The translations under genes and the position numbers were made by a program. Shown in pieces: positions 1-10,516 of a DNA stretch of 64,000 nucleotides. How positions within the stretch are numbered: position 1 is the first letter of the stretch; each line of letters opens with the position of its first letter. Source of the stretch: Vreelandella jeotgali Hwa (lineage in GTDB: Bacteria > Pseudomonadota > Gammaproteobacteria > Pseudomonadales > Halomonadaceae); NCBI RefSeq assembly GCF_000334215.1, contig NZ_AMQY01000014.1, positions 186,001 through 250,000 of the forward strand, read 5' to 3'. The notes under the pieces were generated by a model, which was not told the DNA's origin, made no database searches, and saw only the letters and a list, made by a program, of their open reading frames with translations.

Positions 1-935
1 TCCTTGCACTCGTACTGCAGGTACATTTCCAGGTGATCCTGGAGGTTTTCGCCCACGCCGGGCAGCGTGTGAACCGGCGTGATGCCCAGACGTTCAAGCA
101 GGTTGGCATCGCCTACGCCGGAGCGTTGCAGAATCTGCGGCGAGGCAATGGCGCCGGCGCACAGCAGCACCTCGCGCCGGGCGTGTGCCGTCCGCGGCTG
201 GCCCTTGCGCGAGTAGCGCACGCCGGTGGCGCACTTGCCGTCAAACTCGATAACGTCGGTCAGCGCGTGGGTTTCCACGGTCAGGTTGTCGCGCTGTTTG
301 GCGGTATCGAGATAGCCCCGGGCGGTGGAGGCACGCCGGCCGTTGGGAGTGACGAAGCGGTCCATGGGGCCAAAGCCTTCCTGACGATAGCCGTTGACGT
401 CCTCGGTTTCGGCGTAGCCCGCCTGCACGCCGGCGTCGATGAAGGTGCGGTACAGCGGGTTGTTGCCCGGTTTGGGCGTAGCCACATCCACCGGCCCGTC
501 GCCGCCGTGGTAGTCGTTGGCGCCGACGTCCCGACGTTCGGCCTTTTTGAAGTAGGGCAGGCAGCTGGGGTAGTCCCAATCTTCCAGCCCCGGATTTTGC
601 GCCCAGCCGTCGTAGTCGAGAGCATTGCCGCGGATGTAGCACATGCCGTTGATCAGCGATGAGCCGCCGAGGCCCTTGCCGCGTCCGCATTCCATGCGCC
701 GGCCGCCCATGTGCGGCTCCGGGTCGGTATGAAAGGCCCAGTTGTTGCGCGTGCCCTGCAGCGGATAGGCCAGCGCGGCGGGCATCTGGGTGCGAAAATC
801 CAGGCGATAATCGGGGCCGCCGGCTTCGAGCAGCAGGATGCTGACGTCGCTGTCTTCGGTCAGGCGGGTGGCCAGCACATTGCCGGCAGAGCCGGCACCG
901 ATGATGATGTAGTCGAATTCGCGGGTCCGGGACAT
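1..935 (-). CDS. betA: Choline dehydrogenase, N-terminal part (cut by window start)
   Basis: FAD-dependent GMC oxidoreductase that oxidises choline to betaine aldehyde at the membrane. Only the first ~311 residues of about 560 are present; the 3' end lies beyond base 1. The protein starts [18 protein letters not shown], the dinucleotide-binding GxGxxG motif that binds FAD, and continues with the GMC signature around [15 protein letters not shown]. The ATG at 933-935 has an AAGGAG ribosome site just upstream. It is the third gene of betI-betB-betA, 97 bases after betB, with a strong hairpin in that gap. Family assignment is firm; choline as substrate follows from the sequence and the bet operon. 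Confidence 0.96.
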   Translation of the reverse strand, partial: MSRTREFDYIIIGAGSAGNVLATRLTEDSDVSILLLEAGGPDYRLDFRTQMPAALAYPLQGTRNNWAFHTDPEPHMGGRRMECGRGKGLGGSSLINGMCYIRGNALDYDGWAQNPGLEDWDYPSCLPYFKKAERRDVGANDYHGGDGPVDVATPKPGNNPLYRTFIDAGVQAGYAETEDVNGYRQEGFGPMDRFVTPNGRRASTARGYLDTAKQRDNLTVETHALTDVIEFDGKCATGVRYSRKGQPRTAHARREVLLCAGAIASPQILQRSGVGDANLLERLGITPVHTLPGVGENLQDHLEMYLQYECK

Positions 936-950
936 GGAGCTCTCCTTGGA

Positions 951-973
951 GCCCCCGCCGCTGGGGCAGGGGC
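951..973 (-). promoter_or_regulatory. Hairpin in the betB-betA spacer
   Basis: On the minus strand GCCCCTGCC pairs with GGCGGGGGC (9 bp including one G-U pair, 5-nt loop). It sits directly before the betA ribosome site and has no T tract. It may tune betA expression or protect processed mRNA ends; this role is inferred from position only. Confidence 0.45.
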
Positions 974-1032
974 CGTAGCCGGGTCAGGTCATGTTGATGC
1001 AGGTCATGTGGTGTGGGGTCAATACAGGCGCG

Positions 1033-2491
<1,459 letters not shown>

Positions 2492-2502
<11 letters not shown>

Positions 2503-3130
2503 GGGAGTCTCCTTCGGCGGCTGGCCGGGGGTCAGCGGTGCCGCAGTGGTGAGCAAGCAGTTGGTCGAGGCAGTCGAACGCCAGGCGTCGCGCGCCGTCG
2601 GCATCCAGCCCGTCGGGGGTAAGCGCGCCGCGCAGCCAGAGGCCGTCGATCATCGCCGCCAGCCCCCGAGCCGCGTCGCGCGCTTCAATGCGGGGCATCA
2701 CCCGGGAAAAATGAAAGCACAGGTTGGCGTACAGCCGGCGGTCGTTGACGTTTTGCAGCCGTGCCAGTTCGGGCTGGTGCATGCTGCTCGTCCAGAAGGC
2801 CAGCCAGGTCTTGGCGGCGGGGCCGGTGACCTGGGTGCGATCAAAGTTGCCTTCGATGACGGCGCCGATGCGCGCCCGGGGAGCGTCGTCGGCAAGCTCG
2901 CGTCGGCGTTCGCCCACGGCGTTGCCCAGATCGGTCAGAATCTGGCGCATGGTGGCTTCCAGCAGGCCATCCTTGCCGCCAAAGTAATGGCTGATAATAC
3001 CCGCCGATACGCCCGCCCGGCGGGCAATCTGCACGATGGTCGCGTCGGCCAGACCAATGTCGTCGATGGCGTTCATCGTGGCATTGATCAGCTGCTGGCG
3101 GCGCATGGACTCTACTCCCACCTTGGGCAC
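2492..3130 (-). CDS. betI: TetR-family choline-responsive repressor
   Basis: Repressor of the bet genes, released by choline, 212 aa. The N-terminal TetR helix-turn-helix includes [24 protein letters not shown]. The GTG at 3128-3130 is preferred: it gives the BetI-like start [15 protein letters not shown] and has GGGAG nine bases upstream; an upstream ATG (3292) would add 54 unlikely residues. It is the first gene of betI-betB-betA, which runs divergently from the choline-binding protein gene. A perfect 14-bp palindrome of the BetI type lies in the shared upstream region, so it probably controls both directions and itself. Confidence 0.95.
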
Positions 3131-3324
3131 GGCGTATTCTCCCGGTGTCGCGCGTCTGGACGCGGCGTTGAAAAAAGTCGCCGAAGCGGCCCGGAAGCCG
3201 CTCGGCGGAGGCGTTGTGGCGCCGATGGCGTCAGCCTTGGCCGCGCCTGCCTCGGAACCGAATGACGCTATGCACTTGAAACCGGCGTGCATGCGTGATT
3301 ACCTGTGTAGCGTAATATTTTTTT

Positions 3325-3338
3325 ATTGAACGTTCAAT
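3325..3338. promoter_or_regulatory. BetI operator (palindrome ATTGAACGTTCAAT)
   Basis: A perfect 14-bp palindrome between the divergent betI and choX starts, in an AT-rich stretch. It resembles the known gammaproteobacterial BetI site built on TTGAACGTTCAA. A further half-site (TTGTTCAAT) follows at 3347-3355. Confidence 0.8.
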
Positions 3339-3445
3339 CAATGATTTGTTCAATAGCGATTCCTGGCGTTAACGGGTTCAAACAGCTCGTTTTCCGCAAC
3401 GCCCGTTGCGCAACGCTGGATCAATCAACGACTGGAGGATTTCAC

Positions 3446-4390
3446 ATGAGCTTTTCCGCTCCGTCATCGCTGCGCTGGGTTGCTGCCCTGACCCTCGCCG
3501 CCGGTGTTCCCGCTACCGCCCTGGCGCAGCAGTGCGATACCGTCCGTTTTGCCGAGGTCGGCTGGACCGACATTACCGCGACCACCGCGCTCACTACCGA
3601 AGTGCTGGAAGGACTGGGGTACAACACGCGGGTGGATACCGTTTCCGTGCCGATTGCCTACTCGGGCATGAAAAACAACGACTTCGACGTCTTCCTCGGC
3701 AACTGGATGCCGACCATGGCCACCATCAGCGACCGCTATGTGGATGGCGGCAGCGTCGAGCGCCTGGAAGCCAATCTGGAAGGCGCCAAGTACACCCTGG
3801 CCGTGCCCCAGTACGTGTACGACGCCGGCGTGACTTCGGTAACCGACCTGGCCGAGCATGCGGAAAAGTTTGAATCCCGCATTCACGGCATCGAAGCCGG
3901 CAACGACGGCAACCAGCTGATTCAGGACATGATCGACAACGGTGCCTACGGCCTGGACGACTGGCAGCTGGTGGATTCCAGCGAAGCGGGCATGCTCTCC
4001 GAGCTCAAGGCGCGCACGCCCAAGGAAAAGTGGATGGTGTTTCTGGGCTGGGAGCCGCACCCGATGAACACCAACTTTGACATGGCCTATCTGTCCGGCG
4101 CCGACGACTACTTTGGCCCCAATCTCGGCGGCGCCACGGTGTATACCAACGTCCGCAGTGGCTATACCCAGGAATGCTCCAACGTCGGCACGCTGCTCAA
4201 TAACCTGACGTTCACGCTGGAAATGGAAAACCAGCTGATGGGCAACATCATGGACGACGGGGAAAATCCCCGCGATGCCGCTCACGCCTACCTCAAGGCC
4301 AACGACGAAGTGCTCGACGACTGGCTGGACGGCGTTACCACCGCTGACGGCGAGCCCGGCGCGCCGGCCGTGCGTTCCGCGCTGAACTGA
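3446..4390 (+). CDS. choX: Choline/betaine ABC transporter substrate-binding protein (ChoX-like)
   Basis: Periplasmic binding protein of the OpuAC/ProX type, 314 aa, most like ChoX. A Sec signal peptide (residues 1-27, cleavage after ATALA) is followed by the domain with aromatic motifs typical of quaternary-amine binding (GNWMPTM, GWEPHPMN). Two cysteines (after the signal and near residue 240) could form the disulfide known in ChoX. The ATG at 3446 has GGAGG upstream. It is divergent from betI and shares the BetI operator, which supports choline as ligand. No permease or ATPase gene lies next to it, so it must work with a transporter encoded elsewhere. Confidence 0.88.
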   Translation: MSFSAPSSLRWVAALTLAAGVPATALAQQCDTVRFAEVGWTDITATTALTTEVLEGLGYNTRVDTVSVPIAYSGMKNNDFDVFLGNWMPTMATISDRYVDGGSVERLEANLEGAKYTLAVPQYVYDAGVTSVTDLAEHAEKFESRIHGIEAGNDGNQLIQDMIDNGAYGLDDWQLVDSSEAGMLSELKARTPKEKWMVFLGWEPHPMNTNFDMAYLSGADDYFGPNLGGATVYTNVRSGYTQECSNVGTLLNNLTFTLEMENQLMGNIMDDGENPRDAAHAYLKANDEVLDDWLDGVTTADGEPGAPAVRSALN

Positions 4391-4413
4391 TTGCATCCGA
4401 ATCGCGCCATACG

Positions 4414-4447
4414 CGGCAAGGGCAGGAAAAATGACTTGCCTTTGCCG
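4414..4447 (+). terminator. Possible terminator after choX
   Basis: CGGCAAGGGCAGG pairs with the bases at 4435-4447 in a 13-bp stem with two G-U pairs and an A-rich loop. There is no T tract, and the 3' arm overlaps the -35 box of the tRNA-Met promoter, so termination is only a possibility. Confidence 0.4.
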
Positions 4448-4464
4448 TTATCAGCGGGCATAAT
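4436..4464 (+). promoter_or_regulatory. Sigma-70 promoter of tRNA-Met
   Basis: TTGCCT (4436-4441), a 17-bp spacer and CATAAT (4459-4464), followed by a GC-rich discriminator typical of stable-RNA promoters under stringent control. The tRNA begins at 4487. Confidence 0.7.
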
Positions 4465-4486
4465 GCGTGCCCGCTGATGGCGAAAA

Positions 4487-4563
4487 GGCTACGTAGCTCA
4501 GTTGGTTAGAGCACATCACTCATAATGATGGGGTCCCCTGTTCGAATCAGGGCGTAGCCACCA
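4487..4563 (+). tRNA. tRNA-Met (CAT), elongator
   Basis: A 77-nt cloverleaf: acceptor GGCTACG/CGTAGCC, D-arm GCTC..GAGC, anticodon stem CATCA/TGATG with loop CTCATAA (anticodon CAT), T-arm CCCTG TTCGAAT CAGGG, and an encoded CCA. It is nearly identical to the E. coli elongator tRNA-Met; it lacks the GGG/CCC anticodon stem of the initiator and does not look like tRNA-Ile(CAT). Confidence 0.97.
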
Positions 4564-4597
4564 CAGCGAGAAAACGCGGGCGTCGGCCTGCTGCGAT

Positions 4598-4707
4598 GGT
4601 GGCCCCTCAGGTCCTCCCGCAACGCTAAATCGCGAACCCCGCCAGGCCCGGAAGGGAGCAACGGTAGTGATGGATGCGTGTGCCGGGATGCGGCTTTTGG
4701 GGCCGCC
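4598..4707 (+). ncRNA. ffs: 4.5S signal recognition particle RNA
   Basis: About 110 nt. The ends GGTGGCCCC and GGGGCCGCC pair. The conserved SRP core is present: CTCCCGCAACGC near the 5' side, then GGCCCGGAAGGGAGCA with the GGAA tetraloop of domain IV, and GTGTGCCGGGATG. It binds Ffh for co-translational membrane targeting. It lies 34 bases after tRNA-Met and may be co-transcribed with it. Confidence 0.93.
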
Positions 4708-5051
4708 TCCATTTCTGCCCTCTGTAGCATTTCCATCCCCTGTATTTTTCTCTCCTTGCCTCTCGACTCCTCGCCGCTGCATCTTTTTTCTCTGCTGCTT
4801 CTGTCCCCGCATCCCTGTCCTTATACCTGCATTTTTACCTCTTGAATCTCCGATCCCTGAACGACCCCTGGAGCCGCGTTAGTTGCTCGATGCCGCGATA
4901 TCATCGCAGCAAATAAACGCATAACATATAAACTATTGCTAATAAAAAGGTCTGATAAAGACTGGCGCTTGGAAAAGGTGCTTAAAGGGTGGGAGGGAGC
5001 CGATGCTGAAAAGGCGCCGGAAGGGTACTGAAAGATGCCGAAAAGCTGTTG
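4708..5051. other. Gene-free stretch with a pyrimidine-rich tract
   Basis: No convincing gene. Bases 4708-4865 are strongly C/T-rich on the plus strand with several T runs, and may include the ffs termination zone. Bases 4890-4955 are AT-rich. After that comes purine-rich sequence leading to the terminator of the acetoacetyl-CoA synthetase gene. Confidence 0.6.
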
Positions 5052-5076
5052 AAAAAAGGGGGCGCTGAACGCCCCC
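5052..5076 (-). terminator. Intrinsic terminator of the acetoacetyl-CoA synthetase operon
   Basis: On the minus strand GGGGGCG-TTCAG-CGCCCCC is followed by six T. It lies 46 bases past the stop codon. Confidence 0.9.
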
Positions 5077-5122
5077 GGTTACTGGCTTGTGTTGATACTG
5101 GCCTGTGTTGACGCCGGCGGGG

Positions 5123-7111
5123 TTACGCCGTCGTGTTGTCGGCGATGCGGGCGTATTCGTCCAGGCAGTCGGGATTGAGCAGCGAGCCGCGGTTTTTCAC
5201 CGGCTTGCCGGTTACCAGCTGCAGCACGGCTTTTTCCACCTTCTTGCCGTTGAAGGTGTAGGGCACTTCCGCGACCGGGAAAATCCTTTTGGGCACGTGG
5301 CGCGGCGAGGCTTCAGCGCGCAGGCGCTTGCGTATACGGTCCTGCATGGCGTCGTCCAATGCCTGGCCGTCGCGGGTCACGACGAACAGCCAGAGATCCA
5401 TGTTGCCGTCGCCGGTGGGGTAGCCCACTACAACCGAATCCTCGATGTCGTCCAGCGCCTCGACCACGCGGTAGATTTCCGACGGTCCCATGCGCACGCC
5501 GCCGGGCTTGAGCATGGTGTCGCTGCGCCCGGTAATCACCACGCCGCCGGACGGCCGCAGTTCGGCCATGTCGCCGTGGGTCCAGATATCGTCGCGGTCG
5601 CTGAAGTAGGTATCCAGATAGCGCTGGCGGCCATCGTCGCCCCAGAAAGCCAGCGGCATGGACGGGAAGGGCTCGGTGCAGATCAGCTCGCCTTCGCGGC
5701 CGGTGACGGGAATGTCGCGGTCGTCCAGCACCGCGACGGCCATGCCCAGCCCCGGCCCCTGGATTTCGCCGCGGTGCACCGGCTCGGCCGGGTTGCCCAT
5801 GACGAAGCAGCCGAGGATCTCGGTACCGCCGGAAATCGACGCCAGGCAAAGATCGCTGCCTACCGCGTCGTATACCCAGTCAAAGAGGTCGGCGGTCAGC
5901 GGTGCGCCGGAGGTCAGGATCATACGCAGCGCGGACAGGTCCAGCGTCTCTCCCGGGCGGTAGCCGCCCTGCATGATCAGCTTGAGGTACTGCGGGCTGG
6001 TGCCGAAATGGGTGGCGCCGGTCTCGGCTGCCAGGCGCCAGAGCAGGTCGGTATCCTTGTTGCCTTCGGCGTCGATTCGGGGCACCGGCGCGCCGTCGTA
6101 GAGCACTAGGGTGGCACCGCTGGCCAGGGTGGTGATCATCCAGTTGTACATCATCCAGGCGGTGGTGGTGTAATACAGCACGCGATCCCCCGGGCCGATA
6201 TCACAATGCAGCATGTGCTCCTTGCGATGCTCGATCAGCGTACCGCCGGTGCTGTGGACGATACACTTGGGCAGCCCCGTGGTGCCCGAGGTATAGATGA
6301 TGTAGAGCGGATGGTTGAAATCAAAGCGCGGGTAGTCCGGCTCGTCAGCGCTGTTGGCCGCCAGGTCGCTTAACCGGCTGACCCCGATCGGCGAGGCCTC
6401 GGGTTCGGTGTCGTCGAGCATCAGCACCTGTTCCACGTCGAGCGACCGGGCGATCTCGCCGATGCGCTCGTCGAGCTCGTGGATTTTGCCGTTATAGCGG
6501 TATCGGGAGACCGATATCAGCACTTTCGGCTCGATCTGGCCAAAGCGGTCGAGAACCCCCGAGACGCCGAACTCCGGTGCGCATACGGACCAGATGGCGC
6601 CGATCGAGGCCGTGGCCAGCACCATGACCAGCGTATCCAGGGTGTTGGGCAGCAGCCCCGCAACGCGGTCGTTTTCGCCCACACCCAGCTGGCGCAGCGC
6701 CTGTTGAGCGCCGGCCACACGGGCGCGCAGCTCGGCAAGCGTTACCTCTCTGCCGACGCCGCCTTCGCCGGTTTCGATGATGGCGATGCTGTTCGGGTCG
6801 CCGGCCAGCATGTTTTCGGCAAAGTTGATGGTGGCCCCGTCAAAAAAGCGTGCCTCCATCATGCGTTTGTCGTTTTGCGGCGTTAATACCCGGTCGTAGG
6901 CGCTGGCTTTAATCCCGGAAAACTGCCAGAACTCGGCCCAGAAATCTTCCAGGCAGGCCACCGAATAACGGTGCAGGCCGGCATAGCTGGCGTTTTCCAG
7001 CCCCGCCTGCCGGGCAAACTGCATCATCTGTGTGGCCTGACGCTGGCTGTCGGTAGGCGTCCAGCAACGCGACGGGGCAATATTGGCGTAGCTCATTGTT
7101 GTGTCACCCAT
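5123..7111 (-). CDS. Acetoacetyl-CoA synthetase
   Basis: ANL-superfamily enzyme, 662 aa, that activates acetoacetate to acetoacetyl-CoA with ATP. This feeds ketone bodies or PHB breakdown products into central metabolism. The AMP-binding P-loop motif YIIYTSGTTGLPK is near residue 275, and the C-terminal domain carries the lysine-bearing FNGKKVEKAV motif near 628. Length and sequence fit the acetoacetate-CoA ligase family rather than acetyl-CoA synthetase. The start is uncertain: ATG at 7111, or ATG at 7096 with a weak GGGTGA upstream. It is the last gene of a minus-strand run with the MFS transporter (36 bases apart) and a betaine-type binding protein. Confidence 0.93.
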   Translation of the reverse strand: MGDTTMSYANIAPSRCWTPTDSQRQATQMMQFARQAGLENASYAGLHRYSVACLEDFWAEFWQFSGIKASAYDRVLTPQNDKRMMEARFFDGATINFAENMLAGDPNSIAIIETGEGGVGREVTLAELRARVAGAQQALRQLGVGENDRVAGLLPNTLDTLVMVLATASIGAIWSVCAPEFGVSGVLDRFGQIEPKVLISVSRYRYNGKIHELDERIGEIARSLDVEQVLMLDDTEPEASPIGVSRLSDLAANSADEPDYPRFDFNHPLYIIYTSGTTGLPKCIVHSTGGTLIEHRKEHMLHCDIGPGDRVLYYTTTAWMMYNWMITTLASGATLVLYDGAPVPRIDAEGNKDTDLLWRLAAETGATHFGTSPQYLKLIMQGGYRPGETLDLSALRMILTSGAPLTADLFDWVYDAVGSDLCLASISGGTEILGCFVMGNPAEPVHRGEIQGPGLGMAVAVLDDRDIPVTGREGELICTEPFPSMPLAFWGDDGRQRYLDTYFSDRDDIWTHGDMAELRPSGGVVITGRSDTMLKPGGVRMGPSEIYRVVEALDDIEDSVVVGYPTGDGNMDLWLFVVTRDGQALDDAMQDRIRKRLRAEASPRHVPKRIFPVAEVPYTFNGKKVEKAVLQLVTGKPVKNRGSLLNPDCLDEYARIADNTTA

Positions 7112-7147
7112 TGATGGTGGTTTCAGCGCAAGGAAGAGATGCGGCGC

Positions 7148-8308
7148 TCAGCCTTCCGCGGTGTCGTGCTCCGGCAGGCCGGCCGCCAAGGGGATGGTCG
7201 CGGCGCCGCCGACCAGGGCGACCCATAGCGGCGCTTCGGGCCCCCAATGGGCCGCTACCGGCCCCAGCAGCATGATACCCAGTGCGGCCAGGCCGTTGGA
7301 TAGTCCCAGCGCCAGCCCGGATCCCAGCGAGCGGTTTTCGGGGAGAATATCCTGGGCCATCAGCACGCCCAGCGGCAGCGTGGCAAAGAGGCTGATGCCC
7401 AGCACGCCGAGCACCAACCATACCCAGCCACCGCTGGTGAGCATGAAAGCGGCCAGCATCAGGGTCGACAGGATCATGGCCGAGACCATCAGCGGCCGGC
7501 GTCCCACCTTGTCGGACAGATGACCGCCGCCCACATTACCGATCACGCCCACGACCAGCATCACCGTAATAAAGCTGGCGCCGGTAGTCAGCGAGCCGCC
7601 GGTCTGTGCCCATGCCACGGGAACAAAGGTGATGACGGAAAACATCATCAGCGACCGCAGCGTGGAAAAGGCAATCAGCCGGGTAATCGGCCGGGCGTGA
7701 CGGCGCCACTCGATGGGCGTGGCATTGGTCGTGCGCGCCGGCAGCCGCGGGGCAAAGCGGAACAGCAGCGGCAGGGTAAACAGCGCCGGCAGGGTGAGCA
7801 CCCACAGGTATGCGAGCCCCCACTGAACCACGACCCAGCTGGCAATGGCCGGCCACACCCCGCGGCCGACTTCGCCGCCGACCATGAAAACCGACATGGC
7901 CATGCCCGGCCGGTTGCCGCCCAGCTGCCGTATGCCGGCCAGCGCCTGGGGGTGGAAAAACGAGTTGGCGATACCGATCAGCGCCAGCACTGCCAGCAGT
8001 GACCAGAAATCCGGGACGAAGCCGATAAGCGCTCCGCCCAGCGACGAACCGGTGAGGCCCAGCACGACCATGATGCGCCCGCCCACGCGGTCGGCCAGCA
8101 GGCCCACCAGCGGCTGTAGCGCCTGCCCCATCAGCAGGGCGGCCATGATGGTGCCCGCCAGCGCTACCGACAGGTTCATCGAGATCAGAATGGCCGGCAG
8201 CACCCCCGGCAGGTAGTTGGCCGCACCGTCGTTAAGAAAGTGCGCCCAGCTCATCCCCGCCAGGCGTCGGGGCTGGGGTTCGGCGGCTCGGGGCGGAGTG
8301 AATGCCAT
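7148..8308 (-). CDS. MFS transporter, fosmidomycin-resistance (Fsr)-like
   Basis: Integral membrane protein, 386 aa, with about 12 hydrophobic segments in the pattern of the major facilitator superfamily. The N-terminal MSWAHFLNDGAANYLPGVLPA resembles the start of the Fsr family. The loop motif DKVGRRPLM is the usual MFS A-like motif after helix 8. The substrate cannot be told from sequence; Fsr members export small drugs or sugar-related compounds. GGAGATAGCGC precedes the ATG. It starts 19 bases after a binding-protein gene and ends 36 bases before the acetoacetyl-CoA synthetase gene, so the three are probably one transcript. Confidence 0.85.
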   Translation of the reverse strand: MAFTPPRAAEPQPRRLAGMSWAHFLNDGAANYLPGVLPAILISMNLSVALAGTIMAALLMGQALQPLVGLLADRVGGRIMVVLGLTGSSLGGALIGFVPDFWSLLAVLALIGIANSFFHPQALAGIRQLGGNRPGMAMSVFMVGGEVGRGVWPAIASWVVVQWGLAYLWVLTLPALFTLPLLFRFAPRLPARTTNATPIEWRRHARPITRLIAFSTLRSLMMFSVITFVPVAWAQTGGSLTTGASFITVMLVVGVIGNVGGGHLSDKVGRRPLMVSAMILSTLMLAAFMLTSGGWVWLVLGVLGISLFATLPLGVLMAQDILPENRSLGSGLALGLSNGLAALGIMLLGPVAAHWGPEAPLWVALVGGAATIPLAAGLPEHDTAEG

Positions 8309-8327
8309 GCGCTATCTCCGGTGGCGT

Positions 8328-9320
8328 TTATTGCAGCTGGTCGCGTACTGCCTGCATGGCGGGCTCGCCGTCGCGGGTTTCAACACCGTCGAGCCACTCG
8401 GCGACGGTATCCTGATGATTGGTGATCCATTCCCGGGCAACATTATCGGCGTCGCGCTCTTCGCGGGAGTAGGCGTTGACCCATTCGCTCTGGACGCTGC
8501 TGCCAACCACAAACTGCTCGAAAAAGCGCGTCAGGTTGGCGTCCTTGTCTTCAATATCGGAGCGCACCACCGTGGCAACGTGGCCTTCCAGCTCGGCTGC
8601 GCCGGAGTTGTCGGCGTCTTCGAGATAGTGCATGTCATAGGTCACGTTCATCCAGTGCGGCTGCCAGCCGATAAAGGCGGCCCATTCGTCCTTTTCGACC
8701 TTCTGGCCCACCTGGGCGAGCATGGCCGAGGCGCTGGATTCCTGCAGCTGCCAGTCGCCGAGCCCGAACCGCTCTTCGTCGATGACCTTGAGAACGGCAT
8801 CGTTGATGCCCGAGCCGGCTTCAATACCGTAGATGCGGTTGCCGAAGCGCTCCGCGTGGTCGTCCAGGTCGGTAATGCTGCGGACACCCGCCTGCCAGGC
8901 GTTGTCGGTTACGGCAATGCCGGTAATGGCCGAGGGGATGTTGTCGACGATTTCCACTACCGACTCATCTTCCAGCAGCGGTGCCAGCATATCGCGTTCC
9001 TGGGGGTACCAGCCCGCGAGGTAGGCTTCGAGGTCGCCCTGGGACAGACCGTTGAGGATGACGCTGACGGCCAGCTCGCGCTGGCGGGTCTCGTAGCCGA
9101 GGGTTTCCAGCAGCTGGCTGGCCACTTCACTCTTGACGGTAATGCCCGGCCAGGGCGGAACGCCAAAGCGCACTTCGTCCAGCGTATCCTGCGCGGATGC
9201 CGCCTGCGCCGCGGAGATGCCGGTCAGGGTCAGCAGCCCCGCTGACACGATAGCGCTTACCAGCGGGCGATATGTGGTGGATAGCCGTGTGCTGGATAAC
9301 GTGCTGGATAACAGTGTCAT
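8328..9320 (-). CDS. Glycine-betaine-type ABC substrate-binding protein (OpuAC family)
   Basis: Periplasmic binding protein, 330 aa. The signal peptide ends near AAQAASA (about residue 40), followed by FGVPPWPGITVKSEV and GWQPHWMN, hallmarks of the OpuAC/ProX fold that holds quaternary amines in an aromatic cage. The ATG at 9320 was chosen because GGGAG lies 9 bases upstream; open frame further upstream reaches 9596 but is not needed. A perfect 12-bp tandem duplication (9289-9312) falls within its first codons. It is the first gene of a run with the MFS and acetoacetyl-CoA synthetase genes. No permease or ATPase is adjacent. The ligand could be betaine, carnitine or choline. Confidence 0.87.
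   Translation of the reverse strand: MTLLSSTLSSTRLSTTYRPLVSAIVSAGLLTLTGISAAQAASAQDTLDEVRFGVPPWPGITVKSEVASQLLETLGYETRQRELAVSVILNGLSQGDLEAYLAGWYPQERDMLAPLLEDESVVEIVDNIPSAITGIAVTDNAWQAGVRSITDLDDHAERFGNRIYGIEAGSGINDAVLKVIDEERFGLGDWQLQESSASAMLAQVGQKVEKDEWAAFIGWQPHWMNVTYDMHYLEDADNSGAAELEGHVATVVRSDIEDKDANLTRFFEQFVVGSSVQSEWVNAYSREERDADNVAREWITNHQDTVAEWLDGVETRDGEPAMQAVRDQLQ
9289..9312. repeat. 12-bp perfect tandem duplication at a gene start
   Basis: GTGCTGGATAAC occurs at 9289-9300 and again at 9301-9312, inside the first codons of the 8328-9320 gene. It duplicates the residues LSST in the signal peptide without breaking the frame. Confidence 0.9.
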
Positions 9321-9517
9321 AGCGGATTCTCCCATTGCGAAAACAACCTCATAGCCTGCAACAGATTGTCGAAAAATGCCATGATCGAGCACGCTTCCCA
9401 CGCTGCTGTCGCCGCTGCCCGGTGCATCGGTAATGCCTGCAAAAGGACTCGGAACCGGAGCAGCAGCGGGAGGCAAAATGGAGAAAACAGGAGCAAAACA
9501 GCCGGGAGATGAAGGCA

Positions 9518-10384
9518 ATGACATCGAAAGCCACGGGAAAAGACCGCAGCGACAACGCGCTGGCAGCGCTGCTGAGCGAGGCGGGGCTGACGCCACAGGG
9601 TCGCCTGCAAGGCCTGAGCGGCGGTGATATGGCCGGCGTTTACCGCCTGGCGACCGAACAGGGCGACGTGGTGGCCAAACAGGACGACCCCGCGCGGTTG
9701 GCCGGCGAGGCCGATGGCCTGCGCGCGTTGCGCCGGGCCGGCACCTGCCTGGTCGTGCCCGAGGTGCTGGGAGAGGCCAACGGCTGGCTGATCATGGAAG
9801 CTCTGGAACAGGGCCGCACGCCGCGCCTGGCGGAAACGCTGGGAGAAGGGCTGCGCCAGCTGCATGGCGATACTGCCACGCCACACGGCTGGCCCCGGGA
9901 CAACGCCTGCGGGCATACCCCGCAGCCCAATGCCCCGCTGGATGACGGCCGCGCCTTTCAGCGTGAACGCCGTCTGGCACCGCTGGCCGAAGCCTGCCAT
10001 GCCGACGGGCTGTTGAGTGACAGCCTGCGCCGGCGCATTAACGACATCGCCGACGGCCTGGAGACCTGGCTGCCGAACACACCGGCGAGCCTGGTGCACG
10101 GCGACCTCTGGTCGGGCAACGTGGTGTTTACCCCGCAAGGGCCGGGGATTATCGACCCCGCGGTGTATCGCCACTACCCGGAAGTCGACCTGGCCATGCT
10201 CACGCTGTTTGGCGCGCCGGGCGCAGCCTTTTTTGACGCCTACTGGAACGGCGCGGCGCCCAACGACTGGCCACGCCGGGAAACGCTATTCCAGCTGTAT
10301 CCACTGCTCAACCACCTGCTGCTGTTCGGCGGCGGTTACCGCAGCGCCGTGGAGCGCACTGTAGAGCGGCTGGAACACGGATAG
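9518..10384 (+). CDS. Fructosamine kinase family protein
   Basis: APH-like small-molecule kinase, 288 aa, of the fructosamine-3-kinase (YniA) family, thought to phosphorylate sugar amines on glycated proteins so they fall apart. The ATP-lysine region is VVAKQDDP near residue 50, the catalytic loop is LVHGDLWSGNVVF near 193, and the metal-binding segment is IIDPAVYRHYPEVDLAML with the family-typical LFG following. The ATG at 9518 has GGGAG nine bases upstream; the ATG at 9509 is too close to it. It is divergent from the binding-protein gene and stands alone. Confidence 0.9.
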   Translation: MTSKATGKDRSDNALAALLSEAGLTPQGRLQGLSGGDMAGVYRLATEQGDVVAKQDDPARLAGEADGLRALRRAGTCLVVPEVLGEANGWLIMEALEQGRTPRLAETLGEGLRQLHGDTATPHGWPRDNACGHTPQPNAPLDDGRAFQRERRLAPLAEACHADGLLSDSLRRRINDIADGLETWLPNTPASLVHGDLWSGNVVFTPQGPGIIDPAVYRHYPEVDLAMLTLFGAPGAAFFDAYWNGAAPNDWPRRETLFQLYPLLNHLLLFGGGYRSAVERTVERLEHG

Positions 10385-10516
10385 CGACAGTCATATCCCG
10401 GCCACCAGAACACTCAGTAATGGGGTGACAGATCGCCCGATATGCGCAGTTCGGGTGGATCAGTCATCGCCAACTACCGTTGCTTAGCAGCTAAAACGAC
10501 GCGGGAAGACCAGCGT

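Noticed and set aside
4450..4478. Perfect 11-bp inverted repeat just before tRNA-Met, first read as a terminator
   Set aside because: It overlaps the CATAAT box of a good promoter and has no T tract, so I treat it as promoter sequence.
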